Shown here one piece after another: positions 1 through 9,448 of a stretch of 64,000 nucleotides of DNA; within the stretch, counting starts at the first letter, position 1; each line of letters begins with the position of its first letter. Source of the stretch: Adiantum capillus-veneris. Taxonomy: Eukaryota > Streptophyta > Polypodiopsida > Polypodiales > Pteridaceae. Both the position numbers and the translations under genes were made by a program. The notes beneath the pieces are model-generated. The model made no database searches, was not told where the DNA came from, and worked only from the letters and a program-made list of their open reading frames with translations. The stretch lies in contig CM043959.1 of NCBI GenBank assembly GCA_014529385.2, forward strand, positions 14,815,809 through 14,879,808, in the 5' to 3' direction.

Positions 1-442
1 CTATATGGCACGGTTCTAGGCCAGAGGGGATCTAGGGCTCAAATTTGGGGGCGCGAGGCGGTTTTAATCTCCGTCGTCGGTTTACAAAGTGAACTAGGGG
101 TGAACTGAGGGTGAACTAGGGGCGGATAAGCTAGGGGTGGGTGAACTGAGGGTGAACTAGGGGCGCCTAAACTAGGGTGTGATCATGTGTCATGCCAACA
201 TGGACATCGACGCGTGCTAGCATGGTGGTAGAGCATTCGTGTGGCAACCGAGACGTTCCAGGTTCGACCCACACCCCGCGAGGCAGGTGAACTAGGGGTG
301 AACTAGGAGTGAACTTGGGGCGCCATTTTTGCCCCTAGTTCACCCCCAGTTCACTGCGTGATCCGACGGCCGAGATTAAAGCCGCCTCACGCCCCCAAAC
401 TTGGGCCCTAGATCCCCTCTGGCCTAGAACCGTGCCATATAG
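1..442. mobile_element. Terminal-inverted-repeat (foldback/MITE-like) element
   Basis: The first ~110 bases and bases ~330-442 are near-perfect reverse complements: the left end begins CTATATGGCACGG and the right end closes with CCGTGCCATATAG. Inside the arms are subterminal direct repeats of GTGAACTAGGGG (about 88-180 and 287-320) and inverted copies near 330-355, the sort of array that binds transposase in DNA transposons. No transposase ORF is present, so it is non-autonomous. The left end coincides with base 1 of the window, so the element may extend further left and no target duplication can be judged. The superfamily is not assigned; the ends are not CACTA-type. Confidence 0.75.
214..275 (+). 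promoter_or_regulatory. tRNA-like Pol III A-box and B-box inside the foldback element
   Basis: The segment contains TAGCATGGTGGTAGAGC at 218-234, resembling a tRNA D-arm/A-box, and GGTTCGACCC at 261-270, which matches the B-box (T-loop) consensus. The spacing is near that of a real tRNA. A stable acceptor stem and a convincing anticodon arm are not visible, so this is a tRNA relic or captured SINE head rather than a tRNA gene. It sits in the single-copy core between the two inverted arms. Confidence 0.4.
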
Positions 443-691
443 TGACGAGGCATTGCCATGGCCTACTAAAAGACTTACAGGAGTCAACAAACTTTGCGGG
501 TGGTAGAGCTTGAGCAAAGTGTTCTACCAAGTGTCTCAAAGCAACAAGCAAAAATTCTTGTGTTCTCTTCGTATTGAACACGTTTGAATGTTCATCTTCA
601 TTCAGAACTCAAAAGGTGCTACACCATCGCAAAAGTGGAAATGGTTTTTTTTTCCCAAACTTCATTAATGGCATTCTAGACTTTATAATTG
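443..691. other. Unassigned spacer
   Basis: This is AT-rich DNA between the foldback element and the SINE. I see no ORF or structural signal in it. Confidence 0.4.
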
Positions 692-897
692 ATCTTTTTT
701 TTTTAACATTAGCACAGGTGAAGAATTAGGGAGATATGTACATTACTGTACTATTTACACCCCTTTCCAGCAAGGGGTTGTACATTCATACAAGGTGACA
801 TCTATCGAAACGCAACTCGTGAGTCTCGAACCCACAACCATGGGGTTACATGACGAAGACTCAACCGGCTAAGCTACGCTCTCTGAATTGACCATAT
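692..897 (-). mobile_element. tRNA-derived SINE with poly(A) tail
   Basis: Read on the minus strand, the unit starts near 897 with a tRNA-like head: an A-box-like TAGCCGGTTGAG, a CAT triplet where an anticodon would lie, and GGGTTCGAGACTC as T-loop/B-box. Its T-stem (GTGGG against CTCAC) still pairs. The body of about 120 bases has no coding potential and ends in a run of A at ~692-700 (a T run on the plus strand). A short TCAATT occurs on both sides and may be the target duplication. These are the hallmarks of a SINE moved by LINE enzymes in trans. The family was not identified. Confidence 0.6.
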
Positions 898-1046
898 TTT
901 GATGTGGTAGAGACTCTTGTAGTGATTAATGGCCCACCAACAACCATGGGGTTACATGACGAAGACTCAAGCGGCTAAGCTACGCTCTCTGGATTGACCA
1001 TATTTTGATGTGGTAGAGACTCTTGTAGTGATTAATGGCCCACCAA
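835..1046. repeat. 106-bp tandem duplication covering the SINE head
   Basis: Bases 835-940 and 941-1046 are near-identical, with only a few substitutions. The unit contains the tRNA-like head of the SINE plus about 55 bases of its 5' flank. The duplication therefore arose after SINE insertion and left a second, bodiless head. Confidence 0.85.
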
Positions 1047-1229
1047 TTGCATTGGGAATGCACCTTCAGACCCCCCATCCCCTTTCGTTGCTGCAAAGTT
1101 GATACACTCCTACAGTTGTGTCTACTTTTGTGTAATATATCACCCACCTCTCCCTCTGAGCTCACCTTTGAAAGACCTCACCTATATGTTATAACCCTCA
1201 TATGCAACCTTCAACCCCACTAGCGCGCT

Positions 1230-1464
1230 TGACATGTATATTGAAGAGAAGGAGCAGAAGCGTGTGTGTGTGTGTGTGTGTGAGTGTGCGGTGATGGAGA
1301 AGAAGAGAGGAATGAGACACAGGTTGTGGACTCCTATCACAATAGTGATTAGGGTTTTGAGTCCTTATTGATTTATGTACAATGAATAGTCAATGTTAGT
1401 TCCCGGTTAGTGTCCGGGCCGCCCAACACTCAAGCATGGCACATTGGGCTTTACCACCCCAACA
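1230..1464 (-). mobile_element. 3' LTR of a Ty1/copia element (minus strand)
   Basis: On the minus strand a purine tract (AAGTGGGAGGT, about 1465-1476) is followed by TGTTGGGGTGGT, the expected polypurine tract and LTR start. The first ~180 bases closely resemble the LTR beginning at 34118, including the phrase ending in CACTATTGTCATAGGAGTCC. The sequence then runs into a (GT)n microsatellite at 1260-1283. The outer boundary near 1230 is approximate because no matching 5' LTR lies in the window. Confidence 0.6.
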
Positions 1465-1551
1465 ACCTCCCACTTAAAGGACAATGTACCTTTAAGTTGG
1501 GGTGACAATGTATATGTACATACAATATAGGTAGACAATGTATATGATCAT

Positions 1552-2180
1552 CTACCCAATGCACATGAGTGCCCGAAAATGTGCAAACCGCTCTGGAGGT
1601 AAGCCCTTGGTTAGAAGATCAGTAGGATTCTCACTGGTGTGAACCTTAGCAAGATGAAATTGCTTATCCTCAAGCACCTCGCAAATGAAGTGACACTTCA
1701 CATCCACATGCTTTGTCTTTGCATGAAACACTGGGTTCTTTGCCAATTGTATAGCACTCTAGCTATCACAATGTAACACAGGCATCTCAACATTGATTCC
1801 CAAGTCTCCCACTAGACGGCCAAGCCATATAGCTTCCTTGCAAGCTTCTGAAGCTACAACATATTCAGCCTCTGTAGTAGACAAGGTAATGCAATCTTGC
1901 AAACGAGATCGCCATGAGACTGCACCACCAGTGAGTTCAAAGACATAGCCAGAAGTTGACCTTCTCTTGTCCAAGTCTCCTGCATAATCCGCATCCGTGT
2001 AACCCATGACATAGAGTTCCTTTCTTCCAAAGCAAATGCACATGTCTTTTGTACCATTCAAATATCTCAAACACTGCCTCCCAATGTTTCTTGCCTCGAT
2101 TTGACATATATTTGCTAACTACTCCGACTGCAAAAGCAATATCAGGACGTGTAGAAATCATAGCATATCCTAAGCAAGGA
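1552..2180 (-). pseudogene. Ty1/copia RNase H fragment (end of pol)
   Basis: This is the carboxyl end of a copia polyprotein. It shows MISTRPDIAFAVGVVSKYM at the RT/connection end, then RYLNGTKD, GYTDADYAGD (first RNase H Asp), STTEAEYVVASEACKEA (Glu) and LHCDS (Asp). It ends in HVDVKCHFICEVLE and NPTDLLTKGLP, the usual copia terminus just before the PPT. The TAG at 1759-1761 falls in the CDSQSA motif: the related copy at ~33.8 kb still has Gln there, so this is a CAG-to-TAG change. A frameshift near 2065 separates the two upstream frames. Everything upstream of about 2180 is missing. It cannot be functional. Confidence 0.88.
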
Positions 2181-2243
2181 GGGCCTTCGCATGGGATACA
2201 ACAACACTTCCTTGGAAGGCATGGTACTCACGATATGCCATGA

Positions 2244-2905
2244 TGTTTGCATGCATGCAGGAAGTGCAACAACACCTCTCTAGGAAGGCATTGCAAGCAT
2301 GCGTTACAGAATAATGCCATTCATATGCACCCCATCAAGAGTGATATTTGATACGTACGTTTCTACAAGTATTGCACATTTCATTGTGTCAATTTGGCTT
2401 TCCGTATATAAAATTACATGATGTGATTGCAAGTTCCATTAAGCCCAAATAGGGCCAAGACAAGCAGCACCAATGGTGATTAAAGTGCTGCATCAATCCT
2501 AAGCTACCGATCCATTATGTGCTCATATGACTGTGCATGTGGTGATTGCACGTACCACGCCATGCCAATGTGTATATAGCAACAAGATAGGGTTTCTAGG
2601 CCAACATCAATAGCCTTCCAAATCCACCAACAGATTGCCCACACTTGTGACACCACGTGGGGAACACCCCTTGTCTAGTAGGATGGATGAAATCATGACA
2701 TGGTCTAATAGGAAAAGGATGTAGCCTCTCTAGCCAATGGATGTAAAGTATCAAGCCTATTTAAGAAGCTATTCTCTAATCAATCAATTGCATTTTGAGT
2801 TTACTTCATTGTGTCTACTCTCTACCCTATTGCTCTTGTTATTGCCATAGCCTAATCCCTAATCCTAATCAGTCTAACCCTAACTCTAGGAACATGGTAG
2901 AGCTA
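2244..2905 (+). other. Possible copia 5' LTR remnant ending in a degenerate primer site
   Basis: No gene is visible. At about 2894 the sequence ACATGGTAGAGCTAAGG resembles the end of an LTR followed by the initiator-Met primer site TGGTATCAGAGC with three bases lost. A TATTTAAG box about 130 bases upstream (2757-2765) would fit an LTR promoter. No start boundary or matching 3' LTR was found, so this is tentative. Confidence 0.25.
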
Positions 2906-4320
2906 AGGCTACATCCACCATATCCCAATGCTCACCATCGATGATTTGGGAGACGCTTCCACTCCCTACTAACTCTATACAGATTGTGCTTATTTGGCTT
3001 AAGCCATCCTGGTAAACTTTTTTGCAACTCCCAAAGGGGACAACGTTTGTTTTTAGTAATTGTGCTTTCCTATAATTGCAACTCTTTATGATGTCAATTT
3101 TGGAAAATCAAGTTCTTACTTTCCTATTATTTCCTCAAACTTGCATGCATTAGTCAATGGCTACTCCAATGCTAATGACAAGTTTGGCTTATTCTTTGTG
3201 AATTTCAAGAGCCAATTTGTCTTTTTTTCTAGACCCTGCATGCACTTGCTAGTGATTGCCCATTGCCACATACAAGATTCTAATGTTTTCTTGCAAATCC
3301 AATGATGGATTATGCTTCCTTTATGTTTCTTGGACTTACATGCATTTATGGGTGAATGTGGACCACTACAAATGACAAGTTTGTAGTGTAATTTGACAAT
3401 TGCTTCCCTATTAGGTATCATCCAGTGATATCCACTTGATGATTCTTCTATCAAATTACAACAATACGATTATGCATGCTATGGTGGTCCACTATAGTCA
3501 ACACATAATTCCTTAATTGATAGTGATCACATGGATCATGGGTTACTGGATGTGCATCTCTTTTTGAGTAGTTCAATTGATGCCTATATTCCGAGGCTTC
3601 ACATTAAACTACTAGATTTCTAGGGTACATTGTCTCCCATGCTTGTTTTGATTATGTATACCAAGTCACTTGGGTCAGTGTGTAGATAGGTCTAGTAATA
3701 TTGCTATTGTAATGTTTTTCTCTAGAAGGGAGTGATCACCATCATTTGCTTTGCTTGTCTGCTCTTTTGATGTGATAGCAACTTGTCTCTCCCTTGTCAA
3801 TCAAGCTTACAAGTAGTAGATACATTTGTAAATGTTGGCTATCTCTTGGATACATTTTCTACTATTATCCAGGCATGAGTTTTTTCTCGTTTCTCTTGAG
3901 ATCCATACCTAGATAGATTGGTACTTATGTTTGATTCTTGATCTAACATTGTTCCAGTACGTATTTGGCCATTGAACTCTCTATTTGAACTTGGAGCACT
4001 GGATAACTGCATAAAATTACATGCTCTCATATGTGGTCTATTCAAGTTGTATCAACCTTATGTATGTTTTTCTACTCGCACAGTTTTGGTGAGAGAGACC
4101 ATTCAGGCACCTAACAATTGGCCGTGGTTCTCTCTCTCTCTACTTTTTGGGTAGGATATATAGAACGACTACTTACATAGACACAAACCTACTCAAGTAT
4201 GGCAAAAGTCTTCTAGTTAATACTATGAATAACTCAGCCTGTGAATGAAAGATTACTCTTCTACTCTTTGTCTCTACCATTAAATAAGTTGAATTGTTGA
4301 ATAAAATTTAAGCTCTTTTT
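2906..4320. other. Gene-free stretch
   Basis: This is AT-rich DNA with only short, uncharacteristic ORFs. I see no conserved motif, terminal repeat or RNA signal. Confidence 0.4.
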
Positions 4321-4370
4321 TTCTCTTTCTCTCTTTCTCTACGTTACCTCTATCTCTCCCTCTCTCTACA

Positions 4371-4443
<73 letters not shown>

Positions 4444-4665
4444 CTTCTCTATCGCCCTTTCTCTCTCTATCTCTTTATCGCCCTTTTCCTCTCCATCTCC
4501 CTTTCCCTCTCTATCTCTTTCTCTCCCTCTCCCTATCTTCCTATCTATCTCCCTTTCCCTTTCTATCTCTATCTCTCTTTCTCTCCCTATCTTCCTCTCT
4601 ATCTCTATTTCCCTCTGTATCAATATTTCTCTCCCTCTATTTCTCTCTATCTCTCTCTATATATT
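4371..4665. repeat. (CT)n microsatellite with degenerate tail
   Basis: A nearly pure CT tract runs from about 4374 to 4439, followed by interrupted CTCT/CCTTT motifs to about 4665. A second, pure (GA)n tract lies at 4921-4970. The long Arg/Glu ORF on the minus strand here is only the translation of the repeat. Confidence 0.95.
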
Positions 4666-4919
4666 ACAAGATGAGAGAACAAGATGTAGTCTTACAAGAA
4701 AGAAGTATTTTTCTCACATATATTCACTCTTAGAGCATAGATTAGCATAGTGATAATGAAGATGGAGAAGATGATAAGCATGCTTTGAAGCTTGACTTTT
4801 GCTTGGGTTTTCATTCCATAGCCAAGAGGTTTTGGTGAGGTTCTCAACTTCTCAAGCTTGGACAAGGAGATGACTTGTGCTCAACACATACCATAATGAG
4901 AATGTGTGTGTGAGGCTCG

Positions 4920-4920
<1 letters not shown>

Positions 4921-4970
<50 letters not shown>
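4921..4970. repeat. (GA)n microsatellite
   Basis: Pure GA dinucleotide tract inside LTR copy A. The sister LTRs carry a short GT tract at the corresponding place. Confidence 0.95.
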
Positions 4971-4971
<1 letters not shown>

Positions 4972-5698
4972 CATCCTGAAACTTTACTCTAACTTGCTGC
5001 TCATTGGCTCAAGCCTAGGACTAGCCAATGAGAGGCTTTCTACGTATCAAGCAAGAGGTGTAGCATTTTGACAAATGTCCTTCTTTCCCTCTTTGAGAGA
5101 GAGCTTAATTTATTAATTAATTGAAGCTAAATTCTTATTGGTTCCCTAGGTTAATTGGCCAATAGGAATTAAGCTTGCCAATGGTTTGTTGAATTCTCGT
5201 TGGACCCCTTGGTAGATTGTCCAATAGGAATAAAGGAGGTCCTAATTCTTATTGATCCTTTTATTGGGATTCTCTATATTAATTTTTAAGCTTCTTTTAA
5301 TTAAGCTTAATTCTCATTGGTCCTTCATATAGGCCATCCGATAGGATTCAAGCTCAATTGGGAACAACATAGCTAGGGGCCTGACATGTGTCCTTTATGC
5401 TTCATGTGGAAGGGTGACTCTTGGTGAGTGAGCGAGCGAGTGACTGAGTGAGTGTGTGTGTTCTCTCTCATCCTCCTACATGTAGGACTCGCCCCCTCCT
5501 TTGTAGGAGTTTGTGTTGACTTTTAGCTCAAGCACCTCAACCCTAGCTTGCCTAAGGTCTAATGTTATCCATAGTCTTATCTAATGGTCCTAGGCCTAAG
5601 GACTATTAACCCTAACCTTTGGAAGCTTTAATGAAGCTAACTCTAAGGTATTTTAAGATCCATTAGTGTACATTGCTCGTTGGTAGACTATCTCCTTT

Positions 5699-6702
5699 TG
5701 TAAGACACACAGGAGACTGCATACCGAATCCTCCCCCAGCCAACCTTTTACAGAGTAGTCCATGGCCCTTAACCCTAATAGGATCCCCTGTCCACACAAA
5801 CAGTCTGGCCCTTGCCCTAGATCCTTGACCCCCCTAGGTCGGGCCCTCCCCATGGCCCTTGGCCTGACATTACTTCCCCCTTGGAGAATAGTTTTTGTCC
5901 TCGAAAACAAAAGTGAAAAACATATTTTGAAGAGCACTAATGTTTTTGACAGTGGCGTCCTTGCTAGATGCAGCTGTCTAGGTGACCAAAACACTGTGCA
6001 GTAGGAGGTTCAATGAAATTAAGAGTATCTTGATTTTCTACATTGTTGTCCCTTTGCAACCATCATATGTAACCGGTCCATATCCAACATAGCATAGAAA
6101 CTCCATTTAGAACTCACCTTAGCATGCTAAACGAGTTATCACAACAAAGAGATATTTTAAAGAATACGTCTTCTAACTTTCCATGAAAGTAAGTTGCCGA
6201 TGTTCCTCATCAAACATAAAACCTTCAAAGAAAACATATACGCCTTGAATAGATGGTACTAACTAGGTTGAAGGTATTTGCTCATAACCTTAGATTTTTA
6301 GAACCAAAATTGATAGCTCATAGCCATAAATTGATAGAACCCTTGTTTTGAAACCCATAGAACATAGCCCTTAAGTGGTAGAACCCTTGTTCTGCTCACA
6401 TTGTTGACTAGTCTATAGACTAGAAACCATATTATACCTTCATAAGGTCATATGCTAAATAAATATTTTATTTAATCAGACATCCTCATACTCATAGTCT
6501 GATACAACCCATAACATATTTGATTACTCCCATCTGATACCAATGTAAGATACCCAGGAGACTGCATACCGGATCCTCCCCCAGCCAACCTTTTATAGGC
6601 TGGCCCATGGCCCTTAACCCTAATAGGATCCCCTGTCCACACCAACAGTCCGGCCCTTGGCCTAGGTCCTTGACCCCCCTAGGTTGGGCCCTTGGCGAGA
6701 CA
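5699..6702 (-). mobile_element. TRIM-like miniature LTR element
   Basis: Two direct repeats, 5699-5869 and 6544-6702, both read TGTAAGA...GACA and differ by a few substitutions and a short deletion. Read on the minus strand, the repeat at 6544-6702 is the 5' LTR and is followed at 6542-6531 by TGGTATCAGATG, a primer site for initiator Met-tRNA. The 3' LTR (5869-5699) is preceded by AAGGGGGAAGTAA, a polypurine tract. The roughly 670-base interior has no coding capacity. Total length of about 1 kb with 160-170-base LTRs fits TRIMs, which are mobilised in trans. The sister LTRs at 24.6 and 31.8 kb show the empty site in CTCCTTTTGGACCC. Confidence 0.8.
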
Positions 6703-6874
6703 ATTTTGGACCCCTATTGAGATGCAACCATCCCTTCTCTTGGTCCTCTGTTGAGATAAGTCTAGCAACCCATTTTAACAGTTTAACTCTTGTTCCCATT
6801 TATCTTCCCATATTAAATGATCAGTTTAACATGAGAAAATCATTTGGGATAGTTAGATATTAGTTTTTATGACA

Positions 6875-7084
6875 CTAATATTGAGTTTTGTACTTCAACA
6901 AATCTACATCATGCAAATCATTATTGATACATATTGGATCCTCTCTTGTACCTAATCTACTCGGATAATCAGCTATAGCATGTTCCTTTCCTGGTGTGTG
7001 GACAATCATGAAGTCAATCTCTTGTAAATGCAACATCCATCTAGCTAACCTTCCTATTAACAAAGGCTTCTTAATCAAATACAA
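6875..7084 (-). pseudogene. Gypsy RNase H remnant
   Basis: The frame reads KPLLIGRLARWMLHLQEIDF followed by IVHTPGKEHAIADYPSRL, the typical end of a gypsy RNase H domain (R-W-x-L-x-L-x-x-x-D-F, then G-K-x-x-x-x-A-D-x-x-S-R). It ends at a stop right at the border with the LTR at 6874. It is the downstream part of the same broken pol that continues at 7085-7860 and 20888-21950. Confidence 0.75.
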
Positions 7085-7860
7085 TAATGCTTGATGGTCA
7101 ATATAAAAATCACCATGTTGCTCAATAAATATTATTTAAGTTTGTTTAAAGCATACACCATCTCAAGAGCTTCTCTCTCAATCATAGTATAAATCCTTTC
7201 AACTAGCATCAACACTCTATTAGCATGGTATACGTGTCTAAACCATCCGCTGACCTTTTTCCACATATGAATGGCTCCCATAGCCATATCAAATGCATCA
7301 ACAAACACATGAAATGGTAGAGTCCAATCTAGAGGTTATCATACTTAAGCCAAAGATAACATCTTCTTTAACATCTCGAATGCCTTCTCTTGAGGTTCAA
7401 ACCAAACAAATACCACATATTTCTTTGTCAAATGAGTAAGAGATATATAAATATTTGCCAAAATCCATTTCACCTATCCCACAAACCGGCCTACCTCCTT
7501 GACAAAAAAATCTTTAACTACTTTGATAACCTCAATTTTCTTCGCACAATAGATATCCTACCTTGGCAAAATTCCACTTTTGATAGCTATATCGGTTGAG
7601 TTCCATCTTGAACATCCTACATCTCTCAAGAACCCAAAAAATCCATCCAAAAATCTATACATCTCTTGTCCTACTACAACATCCAATATTGCATCATAGA
7701 ATGGCCTTGGAAATGGATTAGTAATGGTTGCTACGTTTAATGTCTTGTAATTAACACACACTCTCAATTTTTCATTCTTCTTGGGTACAACAATAATAAG
7801 AGATGATAATGACAACTTATTGATTGGTTTAATAAAGCCTACTATCATCTTTTCAATTTC
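7085..7860 (-). pseudogene. Gypsy reverse transcriptase remnant, right part
   Basis: Reading from the A-element insertion point, the minus strand shows IIVVPKKNEKLRVCVNYKTL, then NPFPRPFYDAILDVV and MYRFLDGFFGF, which match RT blocks 1-3 of a gypsy element. Beyond about 7558 the frame breaks repeatedly, with scattered RNase H-like words before 7085. The YxDD block is not recognisable. The gene was cut by insertion of the 13-kb element: its upstream half resumes at 20888. Confidence 0.75.
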
Positions 7861-7865
7861 TTCCT
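7861..7865. repeat. Target site duplication TTCCT (left)
   Basis: TTCCT immediately precedes the 5' LTR and is repeated exactly at 20883-20887 after the 3' LTR. This fixes both ends of the 13-kb element. Confidence 0.95.
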
Positions 7866-8933
7866 TGTTGACAGGCCAACCTTTCAACAACGCTTCCAAA
7901 AAGATTCCATGAATATTCCTCAAATATTCTCTAAAGATTCCATTTGAAGATGCTGATGAGGTGATGAAGATGAAGATGGATGCTGTAATGTGAAGATACA
8001 AGCTCATGGACATCATTGAATATCCCGTTATTATTATTTTGAGCCATTACGACCACTTTTGTAATGTTTACAGGAACTTCATATTTTAAGTCGGCAATTG
8101 TATTTTGCTCGCAGATGCTTGTTGGATGAGCAAAGCTAGCTCACGGTGTTGTAATTAAGCTCTATAGAAGCCCTCGGACAAATCATGTCATTTTGGCTGG
8201 ACATTAGGTTTTCTAAGACTTAGTATATAAACCAAAACCTAAAGCTTTGTAAAGTGATATCTAATAATCTTATCTTCTATGTCGATTGGGAGACTACGAG
8301 AGAGTGAGAGAGAGAGTGTGTGTGTGTGTGTGTGTGCTACAAGAGCTACGGTGGTCGGAATCGAAAACGGAGAGCAGTAGCGTGTTGCCCACTAGGAGAG
8401 ATACGTGTTGATGCTTACATCACACGCGTTCGTCTGTGTTTTGTCAGATTCACCTGCAAGCTACTTTTGGAGTTTCGGTGAGTAAACGTTGTCCATTTTT
8501 ACATTTCAGCATATCCACGCGATCAGAGTGAGTAGAGCTACGCATTAGGCATCTTAGTTTTTGGAAACGTCAACTTGTAAAAACCTGTTAGACATCCTAC
8601 GTGATTCTGCACCGGGTGTTTTTGGGTAGGGTTTTGGGTCACGGACCTTAGGGAGAGTGGCCTATTGGTGTTGATAGGATATCCCTCAAGTTTCGTAACG
8701 TTTCGAGAACGGCTTTTGGCTTGCGGTAGCATCATAGGAGACTCTCATATTCACAGAACCGATGGCATGTAGATTTGATATCTCTGTAGGAAGTAGTCAT
8801 TAGTCGGTCGAGTAGAGGTTGACACCCTTTGCTTGCTTCCACGCACCTGCGGGTCGAGCTCCGTCCTCAGTTAACATTATATGTTAGGTGAGTTCTCGCT
8901 ATGTTGACGTCCATCGCGGCGTATCCGCCAACA
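7866..8933 (+). repeat. 5' LTR of the 13-kb element
   Basis: It starts TGTTGACAGG and ends CCAACA. The phrase TTAGTATATAAACC near 8219-8232 is a good TATA box, about 90 bases upstream of a (GT)n tract at 8316-8336. The short ORFs inside recur at the same place in the 3' LTR and are not genes. Confidence 0.95.
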
Positions 8934-8934
8934 T

Positions 8935-8952
8935 TGGCGCTGCTGCCAGGGA
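8935..8952 (+). promoter_or_regulatory. Primer-binding site resembling the 3' end of tRNA-Asp
   Basis: Two bases after the LTR end lies TGGCGCTGCTGCCAGGGA. From memory, the complement of the plant tRNA-Asp(GTC) 3' end starts TGGCGCCGTTGCCGGGG, so about 15 of 18 positions agree. This primer type is used by many plant Athila/Tat-group gypsy elements. Confidence 0.75.
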
Positions 8953-9448
8953 CGAGGGCCGTGAGTAGGTGACTGAGACTAGTCCTTGAGGATAGAGGTC
9001 CCTCTGGCTTGCCAGAGTATATTCATTCTTTTAGATAGGATCGGAGAGTGGTGGACTCTTTTGGTCTTAGAGGGAGTCTAGGGAGCGCGTGTGTCTGGCC
9101 TAGATCCTTCGACTTAGGTAGTATTAGGTAGGAGTAGGTGTGGATTGATGGGGAGTTGGTGAGGTGGAAGAGGTGAAAAGTCATCGACTTGAGCATCAAA
9201 AATTTCACCATCCCATGTGATGAGTAGGAGTAGAGTAAGTAGGACGTACTGATTTTCAACTTGAGCATATCATGCATGTCGTATTTGCTACTAGGCTCAT
9301 CAAAGTTGTGAAAACATAAAATCAAGGAAAAAGTAAAATTGCATTTGGATGCTTGCTTGATGATTGATAATTTTTGTGAGTAGTCCAAAGGGGTTGGCAG
9401 AGCTTAAGAGAAAGTTAGAACTAAAAAAATCACAATTCTGTCATTGGG

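Larger units (their letters stand above)
4666..6874 (-). mobile_element. LTR of gypsy family I (copy A), interrupted by a TRIM
   Basis: From about 4666 the sequence aligns phrase by phrase with the LTRs at 24613-26114 and 31763-33302. Shared text includes the CATAGCCAAGAG segment, the CCTAAGGTCT segment, and the terminal TTAGTTTTTATGACA ending at 6874. The other end is lost in the CT microsatellite. A 1-kb TRIM sits inside it at 5699-6702. To the right it abuts a gypsy RNase H remnant of a different lineage, so this is a solo or truncated LTR rather than part of a complete element. Confidence 0.75.

Noticed and set aside
1035-1223. Small plus-strand ORF near 1.0-1.2 kb
   Set aside because: Uncharacteristic composition; it lies across a tandem duplication edge and has no homologous motif.
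4366-4623. ORF of Arg/Glu/Ile repeats on the minus strand
   Set aside because: It is only the translation of the CT/CTTT microsatellite.
5653-6004. 113-residue ORF near 5.7-6.0 kb
   Set aside because: It spans the TRIM LTR boundary and has no similarity to any domain I know.
8538-8735. Short ORF repeated at 20480-20704
   Set aside because: The recurrence is explained by the two LTRs; no domain and no coding signature.
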